The notes: generated by a model not told the origin, from the sequence alone. Positions 9,049 to 19,720 are shown, counted from the first letter of the stretch. The stretch is DNA of 64,000 nucleotides from JACXTP01 sp963827905 (GCA_963827905.1 CAWHCB010000011.1:186001-250000); one strand, 5' to 3'. Numbers and translations: made by a program.

Positions 9049-10288
9049 TCAGGCACTGTGTGCCTTTCCTCCTTTTCGAGATCCAGTACCAGCCCAATAT
9101 GGCGACCAGAGCGACCGTCCCTAGGACCCATGCGTTGCGGTCCAGGAACACCATGAGGAACAGGCATGTCGCCAGGCCCAACCAGGGAAAGGCCCGGGCG
9201 TACAACGGGGCCTTCATGCGGATGGCGGACCAGTTCACCAGCGCGTAATAGATCAGCGAGGCGAAGTTGGACACCGCCGCGGCGAAAAGGATGCTGGACG
9301 ATAGGGAGAGCAAGGTCATGAGGGCGCCGAAGATGAGGACGGCGATGTATGGGGAGCCGGTGCGGGGATGCACCGCCACCAGCCGCGAGGGCAGGTCCCC
9401 GTTCCGGGCCATGGCGAAGGAGATCCTCGAGACCCCCAGGAGGGTGGTGAGCAGGACGCTCAATGTCGCGGCCAAGGCGGCGACCGTCACCAGCCTCCCC
9501 ATGAACTGTCCCTCCACCAATGCCGCCTCCGTCAATGGCGAGTCGGAGGCGCCCAGGGCATCGGTGCCGATCAGACCGATGGCGGTGGCCGCCACCAGGA
9601 GATAGATGACCGTCGAGGCGACCAGCGAGAGGATGATGGCCTTGGGGACGGTGCGCTGCGGGTCCTTGACCTCCTCGCTCAACATGGCCACCCGGCCGAA
9701 CCCGGAGAAGGCGAAGAATATCAGAGCCGCCCCTTCCATCACTCCCAAGGGGCCATTCGGAGCGAACGGGGAGAAATTGCCCAGGTCGATCAGGAACAGA
9801 CCGCCCAGGACGAATAGCACCAGCACGCCGACCTTGAACATTACCAAAATATCATTGAACCGGGCCGATCCCTTCAGGCCCCAAAGGTTCAACCCGGTCA
9901 CCCCGATGCAGGACATGGCCGCCAAGGCATTGAGTGGCAAGGGGATGAACAGCGCCAGATATCCCGCCAGTCCGATGGCGACCGCCGCCCCCGAGGCGAT
10001 GTTGGAGATCAGCCACATCCAGCCGGAGACGAAACCCCCCAGGGGCGAGACGAGCTCATGGGCGAACTCATAGCCCCCACCCTCCTTCGGTATACGAGTG
10101 GCGAGCTCGGCGAAGCTCATGGCGGTGAGGGCGGAGACCAGTGCCCCTATCAGCAGGGATACGAGCAGCGCCGGCCCGGACAGGCTGGCCGATACCCCGA
10201 TGACCACGAAGATGCCGGCCCCCACGATGGCCCCCACCCCGATGGCGAAGGCATCGAACAGGCCGAGCGAGCGCCTCAGCTCCACCAT
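9049..10288 (-). CDS. APC-family amino acid/polyamine permease
   Basis: About 410 residues with roughly 12 hydrophobic helices. The start MVELRRSLGLFDAFAIGVGAIVGAGIFVVIG is the classical APC N-terminus with the unwound helix GxGxxxGxGIF-like motif. FAELATRIPKEGGGYEFAHE (helix 3 region) and a SEEVKDPQRTVPKAI loop are also standard. As written the frame runs on past 9050 into the opposite-strand GNAT domain. A slip near KRRKGTQ places the stop at 9049-9051, just clear of the convergent gene. Substrate cannot be assigned. Confidence 0.88.
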
Positions 10289-10346
10289 GGGACGAATATT
10301 GTAAATGGACCCTTTATTTCCATTTCACCGTTCGATTTGGAGGACC

Positions 10347-12970
10347 TCAGCGCAGCATCATCAGGCGTTGGTCGATGGGGTCCTGGAACGATGACTCGGA
10401 CATGAGCTTCTCGGAGAAGCGGAACTTGCCCACCGGGGCGAATATCTCGAAACGGGCGCCACAGCCCGGCGCCCCTGTCTCCTTGATGTCCAGGCCGGTT
10501 ATGTGCAGTATCTCGCGGATGAAGTGCAGGCCATGCCCCGACCGGCCCTTGTGGCCCCAATCGAAGATGCGCTCCTTCTCCAGCTCGGAGATGCCATTGC
10601 CGTCGTCCTCGTAGATGATGCGAACGCCCTCGTCCGTCATCTCGTAGGTCAATGAGACGAATGTCACGTGCCCGCCGTGCTTGACCGAGTTCTCGATGAG
10701 GTTCTTGACCACCGAGCCGATCATGGGGTCGGCGAACAGCTCCAGGCCGCCCAGCTCGCTCCCTTGCTTGGCGCCCTTCAGGTCCGCCTCGTCCACCGCC
10801 GTCTCCCAGATGTCCCGCACATGGAACCAGGACGGTTCGGCGGTCCCGAGCGCCTGGTATTGGCGGGTGAAGACCATCTGCTCCTGGATGTGGTTCATGG
10901 CGTGGTGCGCCTTCTTGAGATAGTCGGCCACCTTCGGGTCCACGTTGTACTTCTCGGCGAACTGCATGTAGCTGGAGAGGACCGTCACCATGTTGAGCAC
11001 GTCGTGCCTGGTGACATCGCCGAGCAGCGATATCTTCCGGTTCGCCAACCGCATCGACTCCTCGGCCTTCTTCCTCTCGCGTCACGTCGCGGGCGATTAT
11101 CTGCACGCCCATGACCCGACCGTTCTCGCGCATGATGGCGCTGTTCACGTCCAGGACGCGGCTCTCGCCGTCGCGGCGCCGCACCTCGATCTCATAGTTG
11201 GTGCGGTCGGTCTCGCCCATCATCTTGGCCATCATGGCCTTGCGGCCGATCGGGGCGGACTCGGGCGGCAGATAGTCGAAGATGTTGGTGGACATGACCT
11301 CGTCCTCCGACCAGCCCAGGAACGATTCGGTGGCCTTGTTCATGGAGGTGATGCGCCCGCCCACGTCTATGGTCAGGACCAGCTCCGCCGCGCTCTCGAT
11401 GATGTGCCGGCTGCGCTGTTCCGCCCGCCATATGGCCTCCTGCGCCTCCATCTGGGGCGTGATGTCCTCCACCATGCGCAGGAACATCCTCTCCCCGCTC
11501 GGGTCGTTCTTGACCACGGAGACCTTGAGGCGGCCATGGAACATGGACCCGTCCTTGCGGATGTAGCGCTTGGTGACCTCGTAGTTGTCCGTCTCCCCCC
11601 GCAGAAGGCTCTCGTGCATGCTCTGGTCGTTCCATACGTCCTCGGGATGGACGAACTCCGGTGGACGGAGCTGCCTCAGCTCCTCGTTGCTGTACCCGTA
11701 CATGCGCTGGGCCGCCTGGTTGGTGAAGACCACCCGTCCCTCCGCGTCGCACAGCGCCATGCCCATGGTGCTCGCCTCGATGATGGAGCGCATCAGGCTC
11801 TGGTTCTCGCGCAGGTACTGCTCCTGCCTCTTCGATTCGGTGAGATCGGTAAGGATGCCCTGGAAATGACTGACGCTGCCGTCCGAGGCCTTGCGCACAT
11901 AGGTCTCGTCGCGTATGTATCTCAGGTCGCCCGACCTGGTGACGATCCGGTACTCCTGGATGAACATGGGGGTGTCACAGGAGAGGAACCGCCTCAGTTC
12001 GCATCGGACCCGCTCCCGGTCTTCCGGGTGGACCAGGTCCGTGAATGACATTTTGCCGGAGGTCAGCTCCGCCGCCTTGTACCCATAGCGCTCCACGTTG
12101 TCCGAGACGTAGGCCACCGACCATTGCGGGTCCGCCCGCCAGACTATGGCCACCGTGCCGCTGTGGTCCAATATGGACTCCAGCTCGTCCGGTCCCACCG
12201 AGGTGGGTGGCAAGGTCTTCTGGGGGATGTGCCGGAAGGCCATCACCCGACCGATGAGCTTGCCCTCCTGTATCAATGGGTTCGAGGAGACGGCGATGAT
12301 CTGCCCGTCCCTCATGATGATGGAGCCCATGTCCGGCCTCATGGGGTCGGTGCGCACCTCCATGAAGAAGGAGAACAGCGCCTCGGGCTTGGTCACCTTG
12401 GTGAGCATGGGTTGAAGATAGGTCATCTGACCGACCTTCATCTGGGCCTCCTCCAGGCCCCAGAGCTCGAGCAGGCGATGGTTGTGCATGACCAGTCCGC
12501 CGTCCAGGCCTGATGGCTATGACCCCGATGGGGAGGCTCTCTATGGTGGACCGGAGCACGGTCATGGGGTCGCGGTTCCTTAGACCGCTGTCCCGGGCGC
12601 AGGCCAGGTTGGCCACGGCCTCGCGCAGCTCCACGAACACCGCGCGGGACCCTGCCTTCTTCTGGATGTAGGCGTTGGCGCCGGCCTGGAGCGGGTCGGA
12701 CTCGACCTCCTCCTTGCCCCTGGCGGTGAACATGATGAAAGGGGTGGTGTTGCCATGGCCTCGGAGCTCGCGCAGCACCTCGATGCCGTTCTTCCTCGGC
12801 ATCTGGTAATCGCAGATGATGACGTCGAAGCTCTCCTTCTCCAGGCGCTCGACGGCCTTGACGCTGTTGGCCTCCGTCACCACCTCGATGTCCCCGCCGT
12901 CCTCCAGGATCTCCTTGATGAGGTCCAGCATCGATTCCTCGTCGTCAATGAAGATGACCTTGGCTGGCAT
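10347..12970 (-). CDS. Receiver-PAS-PAS-PAS-histidine kinase hybrid (frameshifted)
   Basis: About 870 residues. Residues ~1-125 are a response-regulator receiver (IFIDDEESMLDLI, phosphoacceptor in VIICDYQMPRKNG, FTARGKEE, QKKAGS). After a slip near 12510 follow three or more PAS/PAC domains (for example IVWRADPQWSVAYVSDN, FTNQAAQRMYGYSNEELRQ, INKATESFLGWSEDEV-like). After a slip near 11085 comes the archaeal-type kinase core: H-box LLGDVTRHDVLNMVTVLSSY, N-box NLIENSVKHG, and ATP lid YEDDGNGISELEKERIFDWG with GHGLHF. Complete phosphotransfer machinery is present. It lies next to and co-oriented with the archaellum operon, so motility control is possible but not shown. Confidence 0.85.
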
Positions 12971-13068
12971 GACCGTTCGTACCTGATTGCATTGAGAGCG
13001 CTCCAGATTATAAACGGTGCCTGCCTGGATACCGTTTTTGATAAGCAGGGTCGAATTAATGTCGGCCT

Positions 13069-14753
13069 CAGACGAAGAGGGACTTGGTCATCAGCTGCAC
13101 CACATAACCGGCCGCCGCGCCCACCCAGACCATGACCACGAAGTGGATGCCGGCGGTGGCCAGGTGGCCGCCCTTGACCAATGGCAACATGATCGAGGAG
13201 ACATAAGGCATGGATGAGGATGACGCCCACCACCATGTTGGTCAGCAGATCGATGTTGTAGGAGGCGTTGAAGATGTTGTTCAGGAACCCGCCGGTGGCG
13301 ATGCTGCGAGGTGTCTCCGGCCAGGTTGCCCACCACCTCGCTCATGTACTCGGTGATGCCCACGGTGATCCACATGGTGAACGCCAAGGCGATCATGACG
13401 CCGTAGAGCACGCCGACGAAGCTCGAGCTTATGGAGATGCGCTTCTTGCGGATGGCCAGGATCTTGAAGAGGTTGTTGCTGATGAACAGGCTGGTCTCCT
13501 CCGGCTTGGAACCGGAGAGGACGCACTGGGTGTACATGCCGCTGAACTTCTTGATCATGTTGCTGCTGGTCTCGGCGGAGAAATGGCCCCAGGAATCGGT
13601 GGGACTGATGTGCATGGCCAGCCGCTTCGACAGGTTCTGCACCGCCGAGGTCAATGGCCCGAACTTGTGTATGGCCAGGTTCTTCACCGCGCCAGGCATG
13701 GTCTGGCCGCTGACCGAGCAGGAACGGCCCAAGGAACGGATGAACGCCCCGAATATCTCGTCGCGCTTCTCGATCTTCTTCTCCTCGCGCATGATCATGA
13801 TGCCGGGGATGAGCACTGGCAGGCAGACCGTGGCGGCGAACAGCATCAAAGGTATGTCCAGCGGGCTGAGCAGGTAGTACAGGCCCACCATGCCCAGGAC
13901 GGCGATGACCACCGCCACTATCATCATGCGGTCCCTCTCGGTGAGCAGCCCCGCCTTATATTTCTGGCGGAGGGGGTACCATATATCGTCCTTGGGCACC
14001 TTAGATAGGATCAGATATACGAATGCCCCCTCCATTATCATAAAGCCGATCACGATGCCGTAGATCAGCGTGTCCGCCGTCTGGGAGCCCAGCAGCGGGA
14101 TGATGGACACGAAGACGCAGATGAAGATCAGGGCGGTGATGGCGCCGGTGAAGATCTCCTTGATGAAGTCCACGTCCTTCAGGCTGCCCTCGCACTTGAG
14201 CACGTACTCGTCCATCATGACGTCGTGCTCGTTCTTCATGAAACGGTCCAGCTTCTCCCCGATGTCCACCGCGTGCCCTAGCCTGGAGAAGAAGTCGTTC
14301 TCCATGCGGCTCGGCGTGTGCGAGGCGATGAAGCGGCAGGCCTCCGCCACCGAGACGTTGTAGTACTTCATCAGGCGGAAGATCTTCATGGAGTCCTTGG
14401 CCAGCGGGCCGTACTCCTTCTTCTGGGCCATGATGAAGAACACCTTGTCGAAGGGCATGTCCGAGGTGGACAAGCGCCGCCAGCTCGGTGACGTACAGCG
14501 GCATGCTGCGGTCGATCTTGATGCGCCGGCTCGATGCCGAGACCCAAGGCCAGATGATGACGACCGCCACCAGGAAGTAGAACATGGCGAACATGGCGAT
14601 GAGGGTGAGCTGGTCCAGCAGCGGCCCGATGGTGAACCACATCAGCGCTGGCAACGCGATGCCGCACATGGCGATGGTCAGCACCAGAAGCATCAGGTAC
14701 TTCTTCCGGGGCATGTCCATGGTCTGCAGAGCCTGTCCGAACTTCATCCTCAC
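13069..14753 (-). CDS. arlJ: Archaellum platform membrane protein ArlJ/FlaJ (frameshifted)
   Basis: Polytopic inner-membrane component of the archaellum motor, homologous to TadC/GspF. It starts MRMKFGQALQTMDMPRKKYL, followed by paired hydrophobic helices (ALMWFTIGPLLDQLTLIAMF). After a slip near 14465 the first T2SSF domain continues (RLMKYYNVSVAEACRFIA, SRLGHAVDIGEKLDRF). The second T2SSF domain (GAFIRSLGRSCSVSGQTM, SKRLAMHISPTDSW) is followed by C-terminal helices that need slips near 13310 and 13215; the last readable residues (AAAGYVVQLMTKSLFV) end at 13069. Last gene of the operon, four bases from arlI. Confidence 0.92.
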
Positions 14754-14756
14754 ACC

Positions 14757-16424
14757 TCAGTACACGAAGGGCAGCGAGTCCGGGCCCTTCTCATAGTAGT
14801 CGTTGAACACCTTGACCACTTCCTTGTAGCCCACGATGTTCAGGTCCACCATCTTCTGGATGATGCGTTCCCTCTTCTTCAGGTCCTTGTAGATGTCCTT
14901 CTTGTCCGAGTAGCCGTGCTCCAGCGCGATCTTGTTCTCCAATATGTGCGAGTTGTTCATGCCCCGGAAGTTGTGACGGTCCTTGTTGGGGTCCCACTTG
15001 AACACCACGCGGGTCATGATGCCGCCGGCCTCCCGGTTGAAGCCGACGAACTCCTCCACGTGGGTGACGCGGCGGAGGAATCGTCCGTTGACGCTCACCG
15101 CCGATTGGAATATGATGACGTTGACGTTGTCGATGAAAGAGAGGGGGATGTTGACCGGCTGGCCGGTCATCCTCTGGATGAACTTGGTGGAGGTGGAGGC
15201 GTGGAAGGTGGCGATGACCGGGATACCGGTCTGCATGCATTGGTAGGCGGTCCTGGCCTCCTCACCACGTATCTCACCGATGATGATGTAGTCGGGACGG
15301 GAACGCAGCGCGGCGCGGAGCAGGTCGAACATGGTGACCCTCGCCTCCTCGGGACCGGCCTCGCGGGTGACGCAGCGCTGCCAGGAGCGCTGGCACGGCT
15401 TCACCTCCGGCGTATCTTCCACGGAGTAGATCTTGCCGCGGTGGTCGATGAGGGTGAGGATGCCGTTCAGGGTGGAGGTCTTACCGGAGGCGGTCTCACC
15501 GCAGATCATGATGTTGATCTTGTTCTCCAGGCAGAGCCATAGATAGGCTCCGAGCTCGGCGCTGAACGTGCCCCACTTGATGAGCTGGATGGGCGAGATC
15601 GGTTCCGGCGCGAACTTACGGATGGTGAAGCTGCTGCCCCGGGCGGAGATCTCGTTGGAATAGATCATGTTGATACGGCTGCCGTCCGGGAGCACGCCGT
15701 CCACGATGGGCTTGGAGGCGGACACGGGCCGCCCCATGCGCTCTGACATGGAGATGAAGAACTCGTTCAGGGCGAGCTCGTCGTCGAAGCGGATGTTCGT
15801 CTCCAACGCGTACTGGAAGGCCTTGTGGGAAACGCGTATGCGCGATGTGCCCACCAGGTGGATATCCTCGATGTATTGGTCTAGGATGAGCGGCTCGATG
15901 ACCCCGAAGCCGACGATGTCCCTCTGGATGAAATATTTGAAAAGGTCGTACTCCTCTTGGCTGACCCGGACCCGCTCGCCGGTGGTGAAGATCTTGGAGC
16001 CTGGGATCTTCTTCAGGATGTTGCTGCCCTCCTCGCCCTCCGCCACCTCGACCACCTGGTCGAAGAGCTTGCCGAGGATGCGCTCCAGGTCCTCCTTCGT
16101 CTCCGAGGAGTCCTCGCCCGAGGCCCGGGTCAGGATGGAATGCTTGATGGCGCGGAGCTTCTCCTTCTCCATGTCGTCCAGCTGCTTCTCTATGCTGGCG
16201 TACTGGTTCTTGTTGGCGTTGATGTGGATGAAGCTCGATCCGACCTTGTAGATGAAGTTGCACGCCTTGGGGTCGTTCTGCGCCTCCTTGCGTATGTCCG
16301 CAAGGTCACGGATGGTAAGAGTCTCGTAGTAGCGCGGCAGCTTAGAGGTGGCCCTAGAAAGCTCCTCGACGTACTGCTTCAGATACCAGTTGTGCTCTGT
16401 CTGTCTTATCAGTTCCTCATCCAT
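14757..16424 (-). CDS. arlI: Archaellum motor ATPase ArlI/FlaI
   Basis: 555 residues, intact. Type II/IV secretion-family hexameric ATPase that powers archaellum assembly and rotation. The N-terminal domain includes GFGVIEPLILDQYIEDIHL and the SASKPIVDGVLPDGSRINM segment. Walker A is GETASGKTSTL, the Asp box reads IYSVEDTPEVK, Walker B is YIIIGEIRGEEA and the His box is VIATFHASTSTKF. The motif following EDTPEVK is unusually Cys/Trp rich (KPCQRSWQRCVTRE), but the arginine and TRE are kept. Adjacent arlJ and arlH confirm identity. Confidence 0.97.
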   Translation of the reverse strand: MDEELIRQTEHNWYLKQYVEELSRATSKLPRYYETLTIRDLADIRKEAQNDPKACNFIYKVGSSFIHINANKNQYASIEKQLDDMEKEKLRAIKHSILTRASGEDSSETKEDLERILGKLFDQVVEVAEGEEGSNILKKIPGSKIFTTGERVRVSQEEYDLFKYFIQRDIVGFGVIEPLILDQYIEDIHLVGTSRIRVSHKAFQYALETNIRFDDELALNEFFISMSERMGRPVSASKPIVDGVLPDGSRINMIYSNEISARGSSFTIRKFAPEPISPIQLIKWGTFSAELGAYLWLCLENKINIMICGETASGKTSTLNGILTLIDHRGKIYSVEDTPEVKPCQRSWQRCVTREAGPEEARVTMFDLLRAALRSRPDYIIIGEIRGEEARTAYQCMQTGIPVIATFHASTSTKFIQRMTGQPVNIPLSFIDNVNVIIFQSAVSVNGRFLRRVTHVEEFVGFNREAGGIMTRVVFKWDPNKDRHNFRGMNNSHILENKIALEHGYSDKKDIYKDLKKRERIIQKMVDLNIVGYKEVVKVFNDYYEKGPDSLPFVY

Positions 16425-16506
16425 ATCTATCAGGTGCCCGTTGATAGGTCTGGATCACGCGCTTGTGTCTCTCAAGTCGGTCCTTTCGTTCCTCGTCTCC
16501 CGAACC

Positions 16507-17226
16507 TCAGCCCGACACGTCGGTGATCTCGATCACCATGCCGGACCGCGGCTCGATGCGGTATCTCATCTGCTCCTCCACTTGTCCCCTGGCCCTCAAG
16601 AACCTTTTGACCTGAATCTCGCGGCTGATTCCACCTTTGTTCCTCATCTCGAGGTTCAGGTAGACGTCCGCCGACAGGCGCACGGGTTCCAAGCTGGCTA
16701 TGCCAGCCTCGGCGGTCAGGATGACCGTCTTGCCCGATCGGGCCACCTTCTTCAGGAAGCCCATCAGGCTCTGCGCCTGGTTGTTGTCCAACCGGCGGTT
16801 GATAAGGGAGGAGAAGGAATCGACGATCAGCACGTCGCGCTCGTAGAGCTGCGGCGAGCCGATCAGCTTGTCCAGGAAGTCGTCCCGGACCATGGTCTGC
16901 CCCAACAGGGGGTAGACCGGAAGGTAGAGCAGCTTCTGGCTGAGCAGGTGCGGCCCTACCTTGTACTCGATGGAGTACATCTGATCGATGAAGTCCTTGA
17001 TGGTCATCTCCGTGGAGACGAATGTGACGGAGGCCCCATTGGCCAGCAGCCCGTAGCATAACCGTTGGCTGATGACGCTGCGCCCTGAGCCCTCCACGCC
17101 CTCGATGAGCATGACCGCTCCCTTGGGCAGTCCGCCTCCAAGCTTGGCATGCAGCTCGTCGGACTTGATGAAGATGGGATAGAGACCGCGGTCCTTGGGC
17201 TTCTCCTCTGGTGCCGGTCCTGCCAT
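16507..17226 (-). CDS. arlH: Archaellum ATP-binding protein ArlH/FlaH
   Basis: 239 residues, intact RecA/KaiC-like fold protein that binds ATP and regulates ArlI in the archaellum motor. Walker-A region is MLIEGVEGSGRSVISQRL, with Arg (CGC) where the family and P-loops in general have Lys. Walker B is DVLIVDSFSSLINR. The rest (FVSTEMTIKDFIDQMYSI, AGIASLEPVRLSADVYLNLE, YRIEPRSGMVIEITD) is typical FlaH. The Lys-to-Arg change needs at least two base changes, so a single sequencing error does not explain it. ArlH is thought to bind ATP with little hydrolysis, and the change may be tolerated. Confidence 0.95.
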   Translation of the reverse strand: MAGPAPEEKPKDRGLYPIFIKSDELHAKLGGGLPKGAVMLIEGVEGSGRSVISQRLCYGLLANGASVTFVSTEMTIKDFIDQMYSIEYKVGPHLLSQKLLYLPVYPLLGQTMVRDDFLDKLIGSPQLYERDVLIVDSFSSLINRRLDNNQAQSLMGFLKKVARSGKTVILTAEAGIASLEPVRLSADVYLNLEMRNKGGISREIQVKRFLRARGQVEEQMRYRIEPRSGMVIEITDVSG

Positions 17227-17267
17227 GTTTCTTCACCTCTCGTCCTTGCTTCATGCCCGAAATCGTT

Positions 17268-17711
17268 TCAGATGCGGAACGTCAGGCTGTCCGCCTCGCC
17301 GTCCCCCGTGATCACCTTTATGACGTGATCCCCCGGGGCCAGTGAAATGTTGATCGTGATCTGCAGCACCGCCGAAGGCACCCATTGCGCTCCGTCCGAG
17401 CCCAGCACCTGCAGGGCGGTGTCATTGGTGTAGCTCCCGTCCATCATGACGAAGAGCCCTTGCGTGTTCAATGTGGAGGACCCGGTGTTCTCCACGTAGA
17501 TGGTCAGGCTGGTGCCGTCGTAGGGCACCATGGCCGGGTCGTTGATGATGGCGATCTCCGATTGCATCGCCTCGGTCATGGCCTCGGACTCGACGTCGAT
17601 CTTCTGGGCCATCTCGTAACCGACGCTGATGAAGACGCCGGCCATCGAGGCGGCCACCACCACTGCGGCGATGAAGAAGATCATGTGCGTTACTGACGCG
17701 TCGGATGCCAT
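17268..17711 (-). CDS. arlG: Archaellum stator-associated protein ArlG/FlaG
   Basis: 147 residues, intact. It begins with an archaellin-like hydrophobic helix (VTHMIFFIAAVVVAASMAGVF) preceded by MASDAS, followed by an extracellular beta-sandwich (VENTGSSTLNTQGLFVMMDG, ISLAPGDHVIKVITGDG). ArlG forms filaments at the motor tip that act with ArlF as the pseudoperiplasmic stator anchoring to the S-layer. It sits nine bases downstream of arlF. Confidence 0.93.
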   Translation of the reverse strand: MASDASVTHMIFFIAAVVVAASMAGVFISVGYEMAQKIDVESEAMTEAMQSEIAIINDPAMVPYDGTSLTIYVENTGSSTLNTQGLFVMMDGSYTNDTALQVLGSDGAQWVPSAVLQITINISLAPGDHVIKVITGDGEADSLTFRI

Positions 17712-17720
17712 TTTCTCACC

Positions 17721-18140
17721 TCATGTGTGGTAGGCCGAGGCCCACTCCTTCACGGTCACCTTGAGGCGGGCGCCGTCGATCTCCATCGGGAAATCGATCA
17801 CCATCTGCTCGCCTGGGGCCCAGAGCTTGCTCCCTGGGTGTCCTTGCACCGTCAATGTGATCAAGGTCTGGTCTGCCAGAGCGCCGTTCACCAGGATGTC
17901 CACGTCGTCGAGGTCGATCACGGCCTCGCCGTCGTTCACCAGGGTGACGGTGTCGTTGGCATCGTCCACCTCCATTATGGAGATGGACGTGTCCATCATT
18001 CTCTCGTACCTTTCCGTCTGTTCGTTCTGGGAGTTTATGAGCGAGTCCTGGAAGTGGTCGAACGATCCGAAGACGATACCGAACAGGATCACGAACGTCG
18101 TGAACAGTATCGCCGAGGCGGCCGACACACTGAGACCCAT
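17721..18140 (-). CDS. arlF: Archaellum stator protein ArlF/FlaF
   Basis: 139 residues, intact. One N-terminal transmembrane helix (SASAILFTTFVILFGIVFG) is followed by a beta-rich pseudoperiplasmic domain (IMEVDDANDTVTLVNDGEAV, LWAPGEQMVIDF). In characterised archaea ArlF binds S-layer protein and works with ArlG as the stator. The start follows directly on the arlC/D-like gene with a one-base gap, so coupling is likely. Confidence 0.92.
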   Translation of the reverse strand: MGLSVSAASAILFTTFVILFGIVFGSFDHFQDSLINSQNEQTERYERMMDTSISIMEVDDANDTVTLVNDGEAVIDLDDVDILVNGALADQTLITLTVQGHPGSKLWAPGEQMVIDFPMEIDGARLKVTVKEWASAYHT

Positions 18141-18141
18141 C

Positions 18142-18948
18142 TCAGTTCACTTCCAGGCGCCTCAGCTCTTTGAACCAGTGTTCGATCTCCTCGTACTCCT
18201 GGTCCGAGACCTTCTGTCCCTTCTGCTTCTTGCCGTAGAACCGGTCCATCTGGAACTCCACGATCTTGACGACCTGGTTCATGATGTAAGGGTCCGACAC
18301 GGCCACAGGGTGGGTGAAGGTGTCCTCATGCTTGCTCGGTGCCTTGGTCTCGGGCTTGGGCTCCGGGACGAATGGCAGCACCTCTCTTGGCGCTGGTATC
18401 GGCTTGACCGGTTCCAGCTTGATCGGCGTCTTCGGCTTTATGGCGCTGACCGGCACCGCCTCGAAGTTGTCCTCGGGGCGGAGCAACATGTCCGCTGCAT
18501 CGTCGTCCAGCTCAGGCAACGTCTCGATCTTGGGCACGGCCTTCGTCTCCACCTTGGCCTCGGCCTTCGCCTCGTTGGCCTTCTTGGTGGTGCTGTTGTC
18601 CACGAACGGGTTGTACTCCCGGCTCACGGCCTCGTACACCTGGAGCAGGCTCCTCATGGAATCGTTTATGGAGCCGAGGTCTCCTTTGATCTGCTCAATG
18701 TCGCTTTTCAGGCTCTTCCCCTGCATCTGCAAGGTCTCCACCTGTCCCTTCATGTCCTCCACGGTGGCGCCCAGAGCGGTGACCTTCTCATCGCTCGCAT
18801 CGGGCTGGGCCACTGCGAAGTCGGGACGTCCCAGCTCCGAGCCGAGGCCCGAGCCGAGCGTACCGAGGGAACCGCCCATCGACCCGCCCATGCCTTCGTT
18901 CGGCATGACCAGCGTGTCGCCGTTCGGTGCTTCCATCTCGCCCATCAT
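18142..18948 (-). CDS. Archaellum cytosolic-ring protein, ArlC/D/E-like
   Basis: About 268 residues. The N-terminus is Gly/Met rich, then a coiled coil (VEDMKGQVETLQMQGKSLKS) leads into the conserved FlaC/FlaD core SLLQVYEAVSREYNPFV. A Pro/Lys-rich linker follows, then a C-terminal helix pair (EYEEIEHWFKELRRLEVN). ArlC/D/E link the motor to chemotaxis in euryarchaea. The start is uncertain: the same frame stays open upstream (AILSFRKKKGGEDLSG) and a well-placed AAAGGAG plus ATG at 19049 could be used after one slip, but a TATA box at 19065-19076 argues that transcription begins below 19049. Confidence 0.82.
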   Translation of the reverse strand: MMGEMEAPNGDTLVMPNEGMGGSMGGSLGTLGSGLGSELGRPDFAVAQPDASDEKVTALGATVEDMKGQVETLQMQGKSLKSDIEQIKGDLGSINDSMRSLLQVYEAVSREYNPFVDNSTTKKANEAKAEAKVETKAVPKIETLPELDDDAADMLLRPEDNFEAVPVSAIKPKTPIKLEPVKPIPAPREVLPFVPEPKPETKAPSKHEDTFTHPVAVSDPYIMNQVVKIVEFQMDRFYGKKQKGQKVSDQEYEEIEHWFKELRRLEVN

Positions 18949-19064
18949 CCCTGAGAGATCCTCGCCTCCCTTCTTCTTTCTAAACGATAGTATTGCTAGA
19001 AATGGAAGAAAGGAAGGAAGAGGACATCCACGGTTAGTTTCCGTAACATCACTCTCCTTTGGTT

Positions 19065-19076
19065 CTTAAATTTAAG
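19065..19076 (-). promoter_or_regulatory. Probable promoter of arlC/D-J
   Basis: The perfect 12-base palindrome CTTAAATTTAAG stands in an AT-rich gap between the arlB stop and the arlC/D-like gene. It fits an archaeal TATA element about 25 bases ahead of a start near 19045 and would allow the motor genes to be expressed separately from the archaellin. Being palindromic it could also be an operator. Only sequence composition and position support it. Confidence 0.4.
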
Positions 19077-19109
19077 AGGTTTAAGGTGTTTGGACGCCTC
19101 TCAACCTGA

Positions 19110-19715
19110 TTAGGCCAGGTTGATCATGTCGGTGTCGAACACCTCAGGGGTGTAGAACTGCACCAGGCTGGTCTGACCGTAGGCCGGCATGATCTTGATC
19201 TCTACGTTCTGGGAGTTGCATCGATCAGCGAACTGCGGTCAGGTCGATGGTGAATCTTGATCAGGTCGCCCTGACCGACCATGTCAACTGCGCTGGTGCC
19301 CATCGCCGACGCCGGAGACGATCAGGACTGCTCAGCGGCGTAATAGGTGGCACAGTTGCAGAGTCACCCTTCGCGAATACAGTTGTGTCTCCACCATCGG
19401 TGACGCGATATGACCACGTTGTCCATGTTGATGGACGGGCTACCGGCGGCGAGCCTGACGTAGATGTCAACAGCGTCCAGCTCGTCGTAGTTCGTCGGAC
19501 AATGGTCACCGACGACATCGTAGGTGATGAAACCAGAAGCGACGTTCTGGATCGCCTGCTCACCGGTGTTCTGAGCCTGTTCCCTCACGCTGTTGGCGGT
19601 GCTGATCAGTACAGATGCGGCAACCGCGGCAACGAGCACCATCGCGATGAAGATGATCATCGTTCCGACGCCCATCTCCGCGCGCTTGTCGAACTTCTTC
19701 CATGCTTTTCTTCAT
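19110..19715 (-). CDS. arlB: Archaellin ArlB/FlaB (several frameshifts)
   Basis: Major filament protein, about 200 residues. The ATG at 19715 follows AGGGGATC. Removing one A from an AAAA run gives MKKAWKKFDKRAEMGVGT, the class III signal peptide with processing before the conserved AEMGVGT, then IIFIAMVLVAAVAASVLIST, the filament-core helix. The middle contains SGFITYDVVGDHCPTNYDEL and NMDNVVIS. The C-terminus QNVEIKIMPAYGQTSLVQFY ends in EVFDTDMINLA before TAA at 19110. At least four further slips between 19430 and 19210 are needed. Only one archaellin gene is present here. Confidence 0.9.
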
Positions 19716-19720
19716 GTTAT

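Noticed and set aside
18142..19049. Start of the arlC/D-like gene at the ATG 19049 with a strong ribosome binding site
   Set aside because: It needs a frame slip, would add a hydrophobic N-terminus unlike the family, and lies at or before the transcription start predicted from the TATA box at 19065-19076. Kept only as an alternative.
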